64,000 nucleotides of DNA from JAWKWH01 sp963669455 (GCA_963669455.1 OY770026.1:1240001-1304000), one strand, 5' to 3'. Positions 1 through 8,708 are shown, counted from the stretch's first letter. The notes: a model not told the origin generated them from the sequence alone. Numbers and translations: made by a program.

Positions 1-70
1 AACAGCATGCAACCGGCAAAAAACGCAGTTAATTCAGGCATATTTAATCCTCACTTCAATCCAGGGGTGA

Positions 71-454
71 TCAGCCCTGCATGCTTTCATAAGTAATAAG
101 CGAAATCGTCGCGCCATAAGGGTCGGTGATCGTCGCCATGCGCCCGACACCGGGAAAATCTGCCGGTTCGCTGACACCTGTGGCGCCGTTTTCGACTGCT
201 TTGTTAAACCGCGAATCCACATCGTCGACGGTGATGTAAATCATCCAGGCACCTTGCGGCACCGGTTGGGGCAAAAACCCGCCAACAGCCGTCTCGCCTA
301 TCATAATACCGGAATAAGCCGATCCGTCGCTCATTGGCATGTCGGCAACGTTCCAGCCAAGCGTGGTTTCGTAGAATTTGCGCGCCGCGGCCGGATCACC
401 ACCCATATGCTGGATCCAGCTCGGTGCCCCGTGGGTTTGCATCGGATTGGTCAT
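71..454 (-). CDS. VOC (glyoxalase/bleomycin-resistance fold) family protein
   Basis: The product is about 127 residues, one compact vicinal-oxygen-chelate domain of the kind usually annotated as a glyoxalase-like protein. The first babab half starts at PSWIQHMGGDPAAARKFYET and the second ends at the family-typical 'TDPYGATISLI'. The open frame runs further upstream, but the ATG at 454 has a clear AAAGGGAG ribosome site and begins where VOC proteins normally begin. It lies 85 bases after the end of the ECF sigma gene on the same strand, so it may belong to that regulon. Which substrate it binds, and whether it is an enzyme, cannot be read from sequence. The family assignment is fairly sure. 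Confidence 0.8.
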   Translation of the reverse strand: MTNPMQTHGAPSWIQHMGGDPAAARKFYETTLGWNVADMPMSDGSAYSGIMIGETAVGGFLPQPVPQGAWMIYITVDDVDSRFNKAVENGATGVSEPADFPGVGRMATITDPYGATISLITYESMQG

Positions 455-539
455 CTCAATCTCCCTTTGATGGTGGTTGGAATTCATCCATTCAGGGCAA
501 GGACGTGTGCCGGGACGCGTTTCCGACACGAGATGAAAA

Positions 540-1814
540 TTATTTTTGCAACTGCCGGAGCTTGTTGTCGATTTGGGCTCTTTCGGCGGCTGTTGGTCCA
601 AGTTGAAGAGCCCGGCGATAGGCGTCGCGCGCCTCGGTCTTTCTGCCGAGGGTAAGGAGCATGTTGGCATAGGTCGTGTGGAAATAAAGATAGGCGTCCA
701 GCGCCTTGCCCAACGGTTCAACAAGCGTCAATGCGGCAGCAGCGCCTTCCGTCTTGGACACCGCAACCGCCCGGTTCAGCCGGATGACGGGAGATGGTTG
801 CAGTTCCTCCAGCGCCAGATATAACGCCGCGATCTCGGTCCAATCCGTTTCGTCCGCGCTGGAAGCGTTGCAATGCGTTGCCGCGATTGCCGCCTGAATC
901 TGATAGGCGTCCGGCCGGCCGCGAAGCAGCGCTTTTTCCAGCAGCACCTTGCCCTCGGCAATGGCATCATGGTCCCACAGCGAACGGTCCTGGTCGCCAA
1001 GTTCGATTAGTTCGCCCTCGTCATTCAGGCGTGCTGCGCGCCGCGAATGCTGCAGCAGGCAAAGCGCCAGAAGACCCATGACTTCCGGTTGCGACGGAAA
1101 CAGTTCGAGCAGCAGCCGCGCCAAGCGTATCGCCTCTTCGCAAAGCTCCGCGCGAATATGCCGATCGCCGCCACCGGCTGAATACCCCTCGTTGAACAAA
1201 AGATAGACCATCGTGCAGACCGAATTTAACCTGGCTGTCCTTTCCTGCAGGGTTGGCGTGTGCAGACTTGCCGCCGTCGCCGCGGCCTTCTTTTTCGCCC
1301 GTGTGATCCTTTGTTCCATCGCCTTTGGCTTGACCACCAGAGCCCGGCTGATTTTTTCGACCGGAAAGCCGACGATCACCTTCAGCGCCAGGGCAAGCTG
1401 GTCGGAAAGATTGAGTTCTTCATGGCAGCACATGAACATCAGCCGGAGAACATCGTCACGCAGACCTGATAGATCGATCTCTTCGGCAAGCATGGCTTCA
1501 TGGTCGCCGGTTTCCGTTTCGGCGGGATTGTCGCGTTGATATTCGGCCAGGCGCTTTTGCTTGCGCAGCCGGTCGATGGCCGCGTTGCGCCCGCACTTGA
1601 TCAGCCAGGCGGCCGGGTCGTGCGGCAGGCCTTTTTGCGGCCAGTTGCGCAGCGCCGCAAGTGCAGCATCCTGATAGCCGTCTTCCGCCAGATCGATGTC
1701 GCGGAAATGCCTGGCCAGTGCGGCAATGACCCTGGTGCGCTTCGTTGCCAGCAATGCGCCAAGCGCACCTTCACTGATTTGCCTCTTGGCTTCGGCCGGC
1801 TCCAGCTCAACCAT
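540..1814 (-). CDS. ECF-type RNA polymerase sigma factor with C-terminal TPR-like region (ECF42 group)
   Basis: This is a long (about 424-residue) extracytoplasmic-function sigma factor. The N-terminal part carries region 2 (RHFRDIDLAEDGYQDAALAA, then PAAWLIKCGRNAAIDRLRK) and region 4 (LKVIVGFPVEKISRALVV). The remaining ~230 residues are the helical, TPR-like extension that defines the ECF42 group and ends in a typical ALQLGPTAAERAQI repeat. ECF42 factors are known to sit beside YCII/DGPF-domain proteins and to lack a classical anti-sigma factor, and the gene directly upstream here is such a YCII protein. I chose the ATG at 1814, which overlaps the YCII stop by 8 bases and suggests translational coupling. 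An in-frame start at 1850 is also possible. Target promoters are unknown. Confidence 0.85.
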   Translation of the reverse strand: MVELEPAEAKRQISEGALGALLATKRTRVIAALARHFRDIDLAEDGYQDAALAALRNWPQKGLPHDPAAWLIKCGRNAAIDRLRKQKRLAEYQRDNPAETETGDHEAMLAEEIDLSGLRDDVLRLMFMCCHEELNLSDQLALALKVIVGFPVEKISRALVVKPKAMEQRITRAKKKAAATAASLHTPTLQERTARLNSVCTMVYLLFNEGYSAGGGDRHIRAELCEEAIRLARLLLELFPSQPEVMGLLALCLLQHSRRAARLNDEGELIELGDQDRSLWDHDAIAEGKVLLEKALLRGRPDAYQIQAAIAATHCNASSADETDWTEIAALYLALEELQPSPVIRLNRAVAVSKTEGAAAALTLVEPLGKALDAYLYFHTTYANMLLTLGRKTEARDAYRRALQLGPTAAERAQIDNKLRQLQK

Positions 1815-2181
1815 CGCCCATGGTGACATCACCGCCGCCGGCCCAGCCAATCGGCCTTACCTCGACCGATCCGATCTTAGCGGGCAAACGTTTAGCGTAG
1901 GCAAGCGCTTCCTCGATTGTATCGGCCTCGACCACATAAAGGCCGAGCAGCGCTTCCTTGGTTTCGGCAAACGGACCGTCGGTTACGGCAAGACTTTCGC
2001 CCTGCCGGCTGACGGTCATCGCGCTGCTGGTGCCGATCAGCCGCACCACCGGTCCCAGTTTGCCGGCATCGGATAGAGCGCTTTGAAGATCGCTGTGTTT
2101 CTTCATAATGTGCTCTTTGTCGGCCTCGGGAAGGCGGTCATAAACGCCTTCAACACCATAGATCAGTAGTGCGTAGTACAT
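1807..2181 (-). CDS. YCII/DGPF-domain protein, partner of the ECF42 sigma factor
   Basis: The protein is about 124 residues and reads MYYALLIYG... with the diagnostic DGPFAETKEALLGLYVVEA motif (the 'DGPF' signature) and the C-terminal RPIGW segment. YCII-related proteins adopt a dimeric ferredoxin-like fold, and those next to ECF42 sigma factors are thought to take part in the signalling that controls the sigma factor. Its stop overlaps the sigma start by 8 bases. The open frame extends 13 codons upstream of the chosen ATG at 2181, but those codons do not look like the family N terminus. The signal it senses is unknown. Confidence 0.85.
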   Translation of the reverse strand: MYYALLIYGVEGVYDRLPEADKEHIMKKHSDLQSALSDAGKLGPVVRLIGTSSAMTVSRQGESLAVTDGPFAETKEALLGLYVVEADTIEEALAYAKRLPAKIGSVEVRPIGWAGGGDVTMGDG

Positions 2182-2292
2182 GTGTTTACTAACTCCCTGG
2201 ATGTAAGTGTTTCTCATCAAGGACGATTTGAAAAGGCGATATCCGACAAATGTTGAGGAAATTCATGCGCCTGTTCCACCATCCCTGTTGCT

Positions 2293-2601
2293 AGAGCGTA
2301 TCCACCGAATATTGAATCGTTTGACCGCCGGGAGTTTGTGTCCTGGTTAGAAGCGTTCGTCGATGCGGGTGCGCACCCGTGAGGCGGGCGCGACGACATC
2401 CAGGGCGCAAAGAACCAAGGTCAAATGATTGCAGTTTATGATTTAGGTTTAACACACTGGATAGGCCGGCTTGGGTGTCTTTTCCGCCTCTGCTGCGTCG
2501 AAATCCTCGCACGATACTACGGTATCGCACTGCGGTATTCTCCTTGCAGAACCGAAAAATCCATCCCATCAAACTGCTCCAATATTCAGTGGGCACGCTC
2601 T
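2293..2601. repeat. AGAGCG intergenic element, full copy A (309 bp, terminal inverted repeats)
   Basis: The element begins AGAGCGTATCCACCG and ends ...GGGCACGCTCT. The two ends are imperfect inverted repeats of about 32 bases (left AGAGCGTATCCACCGAATAT, right-end complement AGAGCGTGCCCACTGAATAT), flanked on both sides by TA. The interior contains a GC-rich hairpin (GCGGGTGCGCACCCG near 2367) and a block, GTCGAAATCCTCGCACGAT, shared with copies B and C. No transposase is encoded, and the small open frames across it are by-products of the conserved DNA. The element and its flanks account for the roughly 650-base gap between the YCII gene and the patatin gene. I see no other feature there. Confidence 0.85.
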
Positions 2602-2830
2602 AGACCCGCTCGTCGCCCCGTTTTGCTATACAAAACGCAAAGGATGATCGGAGTAAATGATTGCCGCCCATCGGCAAACAGAATTGCACCTGAATTGGTC
2701 AAAGTGGCTCTGCAGAAAAAGCCGAATTCGCTGGTGCTGAATTTTGGCTGTTCGGCAACAGACCCTGTTGAATAGCTCATCTGTTTGCTCCACTATTGCT
2801 GTTTCAAGACATGCTCAAGCGAACAGCAAA

Positions 2831-3973
2831 TTGCCAAATGCCTGCCGAACAATTCTCGTATCTCTAATTGCCCTGGCACTGATGGCATGTGTGTCGGTGC
2901 GCCCTGAGGAAAGCCCAGAGACAAGGGCGCTGACACCGCTTGAGGCGGTCGCTGTCCTGGAGCAAGCGGCATTCGGGCCCGATGCCGGCAGCCATTCAGC
3001 TTTGGACAGAAACGGCAGGCATCATGTCCTGGCGTTGTCGAGTGGTGGTGCAGAAGGCGCCTTTGGCGCTGGTGTCATGAAGGGCTGGAGTGAAGCGGGA
3101 ACGCGGCCGCAATTCGATGTGGTGTCGGGTGTTTCAACCGGCGCATTGATCGCTGTGCTGGCTTTCCTCGGATCCGACTATGATGATGAGCTGGAAGAAT
3201 TCTATACCCAAGTAAGTGCGCACGACGTCTACCGGTCGCGCGGTGTGTTGTCGCTGCTGTCGGACAGTGTGTTCGACAACTCTCCCTTGAAGGCACGCAT
3301 CGAGACCGTTGTCACGCGCGAATTGTTGGACAAGGTAGCGATAGAGCACAAGAAGGGCCGCCGGCTCTATGTGGCGACCGTCAATCTTGATGCTGGCGAT
3401 CTGGTGGTTTGGGACATGGGTGATGTAGCGCTTGGCGGACGGGCCAATGATGTCCAGTTCTTTCAAAAAATTCTCCGGGCATCGGCTGCGATCCCGGCCC
3501 TGTTTCCACCGGTGTATATTAAGCCGGTCACTGGCAATCAGAAGCGTCAGGCACATGTCGACGGGGGGCTAAAGGCGCCGGTTCTGGTTGGCGACTACAT
3601 GTTCCCACCCAACGCCAAGGGTTCCAGTCTTTATGTCATTGTCAATGATTTCACGACACGGCTGAATGACAACTCGCCCATTCGCGCATCAATCGTTTCA
3701 ATCGCCAGAAAGACGATTTCCGAACTGATGCGCGAACTGCTTGAGGAAACCATTTTTCGTGGATTTGTTCTTTCAAGACAGGTTGGTGCGAGTTTTCACT
3801 TGATCTCGATTCCTGACAGTTTCGAAATGTCGGATCGGAGCCTGAATTTTAACCCCGAGCGCAGCAAGCAACTGTTTGAAGCTGGGCGCAGAGCCGGGCG
3901 CAATGGTGTGGCGACCTGGAGTGCGTATCCACCGAGAGCCACAAGCCGGGAAAGGCGACTGGTCGTGAACTGA
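2831..3973 (+). CDS. Patatin-like phospholipase, predicted lipoprotein
   Basis: A patatin/RssA-type serine hydrolase of about 380 residues, expected to act on acyl esters at the envelope. Visible catalytic elements are the glycine-rich oxyanion loop (SSGGAEGAFGAG), the nucleophile elbow GVSTG (G-x-S-x-G) and the catalytic Asp in the DGG motif (HVDGGLKAP). The N terminus has a hydrophobic stretch RTILVSLIALALMAC whose LMAC ends in a lipobox-like cysteine, so the protein is probably lipid-anchored in the periplasm. The start is uncertain. No ATG fits; I chose the TTG at 2831, which gives a normal-length signal peptide, while the frame is open back to 2744. The neighbouring acyltransferase is convergent, so there is no obvious operon. 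Confidence 0.75.
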   Translation: MPNACRTILVSLIALALMACVSVRPEESPETRALTPLEAVAVLEQAAFGPDAGSHSALDRNGRHHVLALSSGGAEGAFGAGVMKGWSEAGTRPQFDVVSGVSTGALIAVLAFLGSDYDDELEEFYTQVSAHDVYRSRGVLSLLSDSVFDNSPLKARIETVVTRELLDKVAIEHKKGRRLYVATVNLDAGDLVVWDMGDVALGGRANDVQFFQKILRASAAIPALFPPVYIKPVTGNQKRQAHVDGGLKAPVLVGDYMFPPNAKGSSLYVIVNDFTTRLNDNSPIRASIVSIARKTISELMRELLEETIFRGFVLSRQVGASFHLISIPDSFEMSDRSLNFNPERSKQLFEAGRRAGRNGVATWSAYPPRATSRERRLVVN

Positions 3974-3985
3974 CGGGGTGGCCAA

Positions 3986-5395
3986 TCATCCGCCCAGATG
4001 CATGATTGCATTGGCGTAATAGGAAACCAGACGCTCCTCGCCTGGGGTAATGTGGAAGGTGCCGTTCTCGCTTTCCTGGACGACATGGCGCAATACCAGC
4101 ATTCTCAAACCCGCATCAACGGCATAGTCCCGGTCGGCACGGGGAATGTGGACATGCGCGCCCTGTTCTATCAGTGACTGCATCAAAAGACCTGCCCTGG
4201 TCTTGATGGACAGCAGATCGAGGCCTTCAACGCCGGCCTGGCGCAGAACCGATGCGACAACGGAAACGGGAAGTACCGGAACGACGTCGCCCACGGCTGT
4301 CATCAGCTGCCCGGCAAACGCTTCGGTAAGGGCCGCGCGGCGGGCAGGCGACAGGCGGGAGGGGTCTTCGATCTTCCGTTTCGACAAAGCGGCGCGCAAC
4401 GAAACCGGCGCGCCAAACGAGACGCAGGCATAGCCGAAACGATGCCATTTTCCCGCCAGGCGCAATTTCAGGTTCTTCCACAAAAAGCCAAAAGTACGCC
4501 TGATCTTTGTTCCACCCGATACAGGTTTGGGTTTGCCGCCAATTTCAGCGATCAGGCTTCGATCTTCCAGCACGCGGTCATAGTTGAGACCTACCGGGAT
4601 AAAGACGATATCACGCCCGCCTGGCTCATAGCCTTGTATGATGTAAGACACGAGGCCAAGCTTGACCGGCTTCAACTTGCCGTCGCGCGACAGGCCGCCT
4701 TCGGGGAAGACAGCCTGGGTGACACCGGCAGCCGTCGCCATCGCCACGTAGCGGGCCAGCACGCGCCGGTAGAGCACGTTTCGTGCATTGCGGCGGATGA
4801 AGTAAGCGCCCATCGACCGGATCAGCGATTGCAGGATGGCGACACGTGCCCATTCTCCCACCGCATAGGATAGTGCCGTTGACGCCGATGCCAGATAGGT
4901 CACCAGTACATAATCCATATTGGACCGGTGGTTCATGACGAAAATAACCGTCGAATCGGGATCGACACCGGAAAGCGCTTCCTCGTCGGTGTAACCAAGC
5001 CGCACGCGGTAAAGTGCCGTTGACAGCGCGCGCGCCAATTTCGCTCCGATGCGGAAATAGGTGTAGGCATTGAACGACGGAACGATTTCGGCGGCATAGC
5101 GCTGCGCCTTGGCCATGGCGACATCGATCGGCATGTTTTCCTGCTTGGCGTGTTCCTCCGCTGCTGCCAACACCTCCGGGTCGAAGGCCAGCCGGTCAAC
5201 CAGCACCTGGCGTTTGGTCAGGCCGAACGGTCTGATCTTGAGTTTCAGCCTGGTATTAAGCTCGTCAATCGCCCGGTTGACCCGCCGCCTCAAGACCCAG
5301 CGCACAGCCGGTGTCAAAAAACGCTCGACGAGGGAAAGCAGCGCCAGCAGGCCGGCAATGATCACCAGCCAGAGCGGAAGCTCGATGGTCGTCAC
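3986..5395 (-). CDS. Membrane acyltransferase of the PlsB/PlsC (glycerophosphate acyltransferase) superfamily
   Basis: About 469 residues. An N-terminal membrane segment (LPLWLVIIAGLLALLSLVE) is followed by a cytosolic acyltransferase domain. The NHRSNMD block is the catalytic HX4D motif and FPEGGLSRDGKLKP is the substrate-binding FPEG block. This makes it an acyl-transfer enzyme of phospholipid synthesis, probably acting on glycerol-3-phosphate or lysophosphatidate. Length and the extra C-terminal ~200 residues resemble the longer GPAT-type proteins rather than a minimal PlsC. I chose the GTG at 5395 because the peptide then begins TTIELPLWLVI just before the membrane helix. A further-upstream GTG at 5440 is possible. 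It converges with the patatin gene (13-bp gap). Confidence 0.75.
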   Translation of the reverse strand: MTTIELPLWLVIIAGLLALLSLVERFLTPAVRWVLRRRVNRAIDELNTRLKLKIRPFGLTKRQVLVDRLAFDPEVLAAAEEHAKQENMPIDVAMAKAQRYAAEIVPSFNAYTYFRIGAKLARALSTALYRVRLGYTDEEALSGVDPDSTVIFVMNHRSNMDYVLVTYLASASTALSYAVGEWARVAILQSLIRSMGAYFIRRNARNVLYRRVLARYVAMATAAGVTQAVFPEGGLSRDGKLKPVKLGLVSYIIQGYEPGGRDIVFIPVGLNYDRVLEDRSLIAEIGGKPKPVSGGTKIRRTFGFLWKNLKLRLAGKWHRFGYACVSFGAPVSLRAALSKRKIEDPSRLSPARRAALTEAFAGQLMTAVGDVVPVLPVSVVASVLRQAGVEGLDLLSIKTRAGLLMQSLIEQGAHVHIPRADRDYAVDAGLRMLVLRHVVQESENGTFHITPGEERLVSYYANAIMHLGG

Positions 5396-5518
5396 TGTTG
5401 GAGACTTTCGATCATCAAGGCAGTCTAAGCCGAAAAACACGAAGCCGGCTAGTGGTATTGAGGATCAGGCAAATGCACTCAATCGTTAAACCCGAAGGAG
5501 TGGAGGTATCAGACCGGC

Positions 5519-6622
5519 CTATGTATTGAATTTGAACAGCATCACGTCGCCGTCCTGAACCACATAGTCCTTGCCTTCATCGCGCGCCTTGCCGGCCTCT
5601 TTTGCCGCCACTTCGCCGCCAAGTGCGACGAAATCCTGGTAGGCAATTGTCTGCGCGCGGATGAAGCCGCGTTCGAAATCGGTATGAATTGCACCTGCGG
5701 CCTGTGGCGCCCTGGCGCCTTTTTTCACGGTCCAGGCGCGGGCCTCCTTCGGGCCGGCGGTAAAGAAGGTGATGAGGTCGAGCAGGCGGTAGCCGGCGTG
5801 GATCAGCCGGTCGAGGCCGGGCTCGTCCAGGCCCATGGCTTCCAGATATTCCACCGCTTCGTCGTTGGAAAGCTGGGCGACCTCGGCTTCGATCGCCGCG
5901 GAAATGATCACCGTTTCGGCCCCCTGGCCGGAAGCAAGCTCTGCGATTGCTTCGGTTTGCGAATTGCCTGCGCCGGCGTCCTCTTCGGCGACATTGCATA
6001 CATAAAGCACCGGTTTTGAGGTCAGCAGGTTTAAGCTTTTCAACAGCTTCAAATCTTCTGCGGCAATCCCGTCGAGCAGAAGGCGGGCCGGCTTGCCGTC
6101 CTGCAAAAGCGCCAGCGCCTTTTCCATCATCGGCAGGAGGATCATCGCCTCCTTTTCCTTGCCGGTGGCACGTTTTTTCGTCTGTTCGGTGCGGCGTTCC
6201 AGGCTTTCCAGATCGGCCAGCATCAGTTCGGTTTCAATCGTCTCGGCATCCGCCAGCGCGTCGATGCGTCCTTCGACATGGGTGATGTCATCATCCTCGA
6301 AGCAGCGCAGAACATGAACGGTCGCATCGACCTCGCGGATATTGGCAAGGAACTGGTTGCCGAGGCCTTCGCCTTTGGAGGCTCCGCGAACCAGGCCTGC
6401 AATATCGACAAAGGAAATGCGCGTCGGCACCACATTGGCCGATTTTGCGATTTCGGCAATTTTCGCCAGGCGCGGGTCGGGTACGGCCACCTCGCCGGTG
6501 TTCGGTTCAATGGTGCAGAACGGATAATTGGCCGCCTGCGCCGCTGCCGTCTTGGTCAGGGCGTTGAAAAGAGTGGACTTGCCGACGTTTGGCAATCCGA
6601 CGATGCCGCATTTAAATCCCAT
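5519..6622 (-). CDS. ychF: Redox-regulated ribosome-binding ATPase/GTPase YchF (Obg family)
   Basis: Full-length (367 residues) YchF, a P-loop NTPase that prefers ATP and binds the large ribosomal subunit. Motifs: P-loop GLPNVGKSTLFNALT near the N terminus, switch II FVDIAGLVRGASKGEGLGNQFL, a central coiled-coil insertion (~120-200) and a C-terminal TGS-like domain ending QDGDVMLFKFNT. It follows pth on the same strand, the common alphaproteobacterial order rplY-pth-ychF. The start MGFKCGIVGLPNVGKS at 6622 is certain from family alignment. The region upstream is unusual: the start codon, ribosome site and first ten codons are reiterated in an 85-bp tandem array (6623-6962). Confidence 0.97.
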   Translation of the reverse strand: MGFKCGIVGLPNVGKSTLFNALTKTAAAQAANYPFCTIEPNTGEVAVPDPRLAKIAEIAKSANVVPTRISFVDIAGLVRGASKGEGLGNQFLANIREVDATVHVLRCFEDDDITHVEGRIDALADAETIETELMLADLESLERRTEQTKKRATGKEKEAMILLPMMEKALALLQDGKPARLLLDGIAAEDLKLLKSLNLLTSKPVLYVCNVAEEDAGAGNSQTEAIAELASGQGAETVIISAAIEAEVAQLSNDEAVEYLEAMGLDEPGLDRLIHAGYRLLDLITFFTAGPKEARAWTVKKGARAPQAAGAIHTDFERGFIRAQTIAYQDFVALGGEVAAKEAGKARDEGKDYVVQDGDVMLFKFNT

Positions 6623-6962
6623 GATGTTGCCCCTGCCAAACGGATTTCAGCTTGCGCGCCGTTGGCGTCGCGGTAGGCAACCCGACGATGCCGCATTTAA
6701 ATCCCATGATGTTGCCCCTGCCAAACGGATTTCAGCTTGCGCGCCGTTGGCGTCGCGGTAGGCAACCCGACGATGCCGCATTTAAATCCCATGATGTTGC
6801 CCCTGCCAAACGGATTTCAGCTTGCGCGCCGTTGGCGTCGCGGTAGGCAACCCGACGATGCCGCATTTAAATCCCATGATGTTGCCCTTGCCAAACGGAT
6901 TTCAGCTTGCGCGCCGTTGGCGTCGCGGTGGGCAATCCGACGATGCCGCATTTAAATCCCAT
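6623..6962 (-). repeat. 85-bp tandem repeat, four units, each containing a copy of the ychF start region
   Basis: Four consecutive 85-bp units occupy the space upstream of ychF. On the minus strand each unit begins ATGGGATTTAAATGCGGCAT, identical to the start of ychF, then diverges after the codons for MGFKCGIVGLP and ends in AGGGGCAACAT just before the next ATG. ATG codons thus lie at 6962, 6877, 6792, 6707 and 6622 (the real gene), exactly 85 apart. Each upstream ATG opens a short frame of about 32 codons that stops at the TAA inside the next GGATTTAAATG. Units are almost identical; the most distal reads ATTGCCCACC where the others read GTTGCCTACC, and 6898 or nearby also varies. Confidence 0.95.
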
Positions 6963-7048
6963 GAATATGGTCCGTAAAAATCATCAAAAATGTTATGTGA
7001 GGGCTTTGCCGCAACCTCCGATCAAGGTCAAGCAGATGATCCGACCGC

Positions 7049-7765
7049 TCATGGTTCTTTCCCAAGCAGCTTTTTCAGCATGGCCGCCATCGGACCGGTT
7101 TCAGGTGGATTGACCTTTGGTTTTGATGGCCCTGCCTGATGGATGTGGCTCTTGCCTTTGGCGGCCGATGGTTTGGTGTTTGCCTCCGTCCCTGCGGCTG
7201 AGGGGACTGCCAGGCTGACCTTGTTCATGAAGGAGGCATGATCGCCGGCAACGAGCAGTTCCACATTGTCGGCGATGGCGTCCAGCATCGGGTCGAGCCA
7301 TTGGTGATCGGTTTTGGCAAAATCGCCAAGCACGTGGCTGTTGACCCGCGCTTTGTCGCCTGGATGGCCAATGCCGATGCGCACACGGGCATAATTTTTG
7401 CCGCAATGGGCATCGAGCGACTTGATACCATTATGTCCGCCGGAGCCGCCGCCAATCTTTATGCGGAGCTTGCCTGGCGCCAAATCGAGTTCGTCATAGA
7501 GCACGGTGAGGTTTTCCGGGTTCAGCTTGAAAAACCGCAACGCCTCTCCCACGGCCTGGCCGGAAAGGTTCATGTAGGTCTGGGGCTTGATCAGCACGAG
7601 TTTTTCGCCGCCAAAGCGGCCTTCGGCGATTTCGGCGGTGAACTTTTTTGTCCAGGGCGAAAACGAATGGCGGCGGGCTATCGCGTCCGCCGCCATGAAA
7701 CCGACATTGTGCCGGTAGTTTGCATATTTCAGCCCCGGATTTCCCAAACCTGCAATGATATGCAT
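7049..7765 (-). CDS. pth: Peptidyl-tRNA hydrolase
   Basis: Cytosolic enzyme that cleaves the ester bond of peptidyl-tRNA released from stalled ribosomes. The 238-residue protein shows the family hallmarks: GLGNPGLKYANYRHNVGFMA (with the catalytic His in RHNVG), KPQTYMNLSG and the DELDLAPGKLRIKIGGGSGGHNG block with the catalytic Asp. The C terminus has an Ala/Lys/Pro-rich tail of ~45 residues before MAAMLKKLLGKEP, a feature seen in rhizobial Pth proteins and longer than in E. coli. It lies 26 bases downstream of rplY and is probably cotranscribed with it. Confidence 0.97.
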   Translation of the reverse strand: MHIIAGLGNPGLKYANYRHNVGFMAADAIARRHSFSPWTKKFTAEIAEGRFGGEKLVLIKPQTYMNLSGQAVGEALRFFKLNPENLTVLYDELDLAPGKLRIKIGGGSGGHNGIKSLDAHCGKNYARVRIGIGHPGDKARVNSHVLGDFAKTDHQWLDPMLDAIADNVELLVAGDHASFMNKVSLAVPSAAGTEANTKPSAAKGKSHIHQAGPSKPKVNPPETGPMAAMLKKLLGKEP

Positions 7766-7791
7766 TGGATGGCCTTTCCGGAGGAAAGTTA

Positions 7792-8457
7792 TTATTCCTC
7801 TTTGTCTCCGGCTTCTTCGTCGCCGCTTTCCTGACCGATGACTTCTGTCTCGATCTCTTCGTCGCCGGCCTCGTCTTCTTCGGATTTGAGACCTGCCGGT
7901 GCTGCGACAGTGGCAATCGTGAAGTCGCGATCGGTGATCGTCGGAACTGCGCCCTCAGGAAGGTTTACCGAGGAGATGTGAACACCGTCGCCAATGTCCA
8001 GTTTGGATACATCGACTTCGATATTGTCCGGAATGGAATCTGCCGGGCAATTGAGTTCGATTGTGTAGCGCACGACGTTCAAAACACCGCCGCGCGACAA
8101 GCCGGGCGATTCTTCCTCGCCGACAAAGTTACAGGGGATTTCAACCGTCACGACCGTGTTCTTGCCGATGCGCAGGAAGTCGACATGCATCGGAAAATCG
8201 CGGACCGGATCAAGCTGATAGTCTTTCGGGAGAACCTTGTATTTCTCACCGCCGACGTCGATCGTGGCGATGGTGGTCATGAAACCGCCACCGTGAATCT
8301 TGTAGTAGATGTCCTTGTAGGACAGGGCAATTGCTACCGGGGACTGCTTGTCACCATAGATGACAGCAGGCACTTTACCGTTGCGCCGAAGTGACCGGGC
8401 GGACCCCTTACCGACCCGTTCGCGCGCCTCGGCCTTGAGCTCGTATGTGTTGCTCAT
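7792..8457 (-). CDS. rplY: 50S ribosomal protein L25/general stress protein Ctc (TL5 type)
   Basis: This is the 5S rRNA-binding protein of the large subunit, in its long two-domain form of 221 residues. The L25 domain starts MSNTYELKAEARERVGKGSA and includes RRNGKVPAVIYG; the TL5/Ctc beta domain follows from about residue 95 (FPMHVDFLRI). The tail is strongly acidic (EEDEAGDEEIETE...), typical of alphaproteobacterial members. The ATG at 8457 has the ribosome site AAGGAAAC and matches the family N terminus; the open frame upstream is not coding. It heads the rplY-pth-ychF transcript. Confidence 0.96.
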   Translation of the reverse strand: MSNTYELKAEARERVGKGSARSLRRNGKVPAVIYGDKQSPVAIALSYKDIYYKIHGGGFMTTIATIDVGGEKYKVLPKDYQLDPVRDFPMHVDFLRIGKNTVVTVEIPCNFVGEEESPGLSRGGVLNVVRYTIELNCPADSIPDNIEVDVSKLDIGDGVHISSVNLPEGAVPTITDRDFTIATVAAPAGLKSEEDEAGDEEIETEVIGQESGDEEAGDKEE

Positions 8458-8514
8458 GACGTTTCCTTTCGAGGACGTTTTCGGAGTGTTTTGCCGGACA
8501 AGTTCGATTGCCCG

Positions 8515-8544
8515 AAAAAACAACAAGCGGCCTTTAAAGCCGCC
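8515..8544 (-). terminator. Rho-independent terminator-like hairpin upstream of rplY
   Basis: On the minus strand GCGGCTTTAAAGGCCGC forms a short stem, followed directly by TTGTTGTTTTTT. It lies about 60 bases upstream of the rplY start, where it could act as the end of a formerly upstream gene (prs in related genomes) or as a leader attenuator of the ribosomal protein gene. Confidence 0.6.
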
Positions 8545-8708
8545 TGGTCCGCGCTGCCTCCAAGGGTGTCTTGCGCGGACGAGCGTGCCTATAGCCGAAG
8601 GAGGGTTGGAGCGCAAGGGTTTGTGCGGGCAGCCGTGCCTGGCAAAGTAGGTTGCGGTCAGGATTTAGATGACATCAATGAAGCCTGACGCTGAAGGCCA
8701 TCCTGCCT

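Noticed and set aside
1..70. Possible partial gene at the left edge
   Set aside because: No start, ribosome site or recognisable residues in the 70 bases; too short to judge.
2425..2775. Short open frame inside repeat copy A (and similar ones in B)
   Set aside because: It follows element DNA shared by all copies and lacks start signals; widespread spurious frames of this type are expected.
6623..6962. CRISPR-like appearance of the 85-bp array
   Set aside because: Units have no unique spacers between repeats and they match the ychF start; no cas genes.
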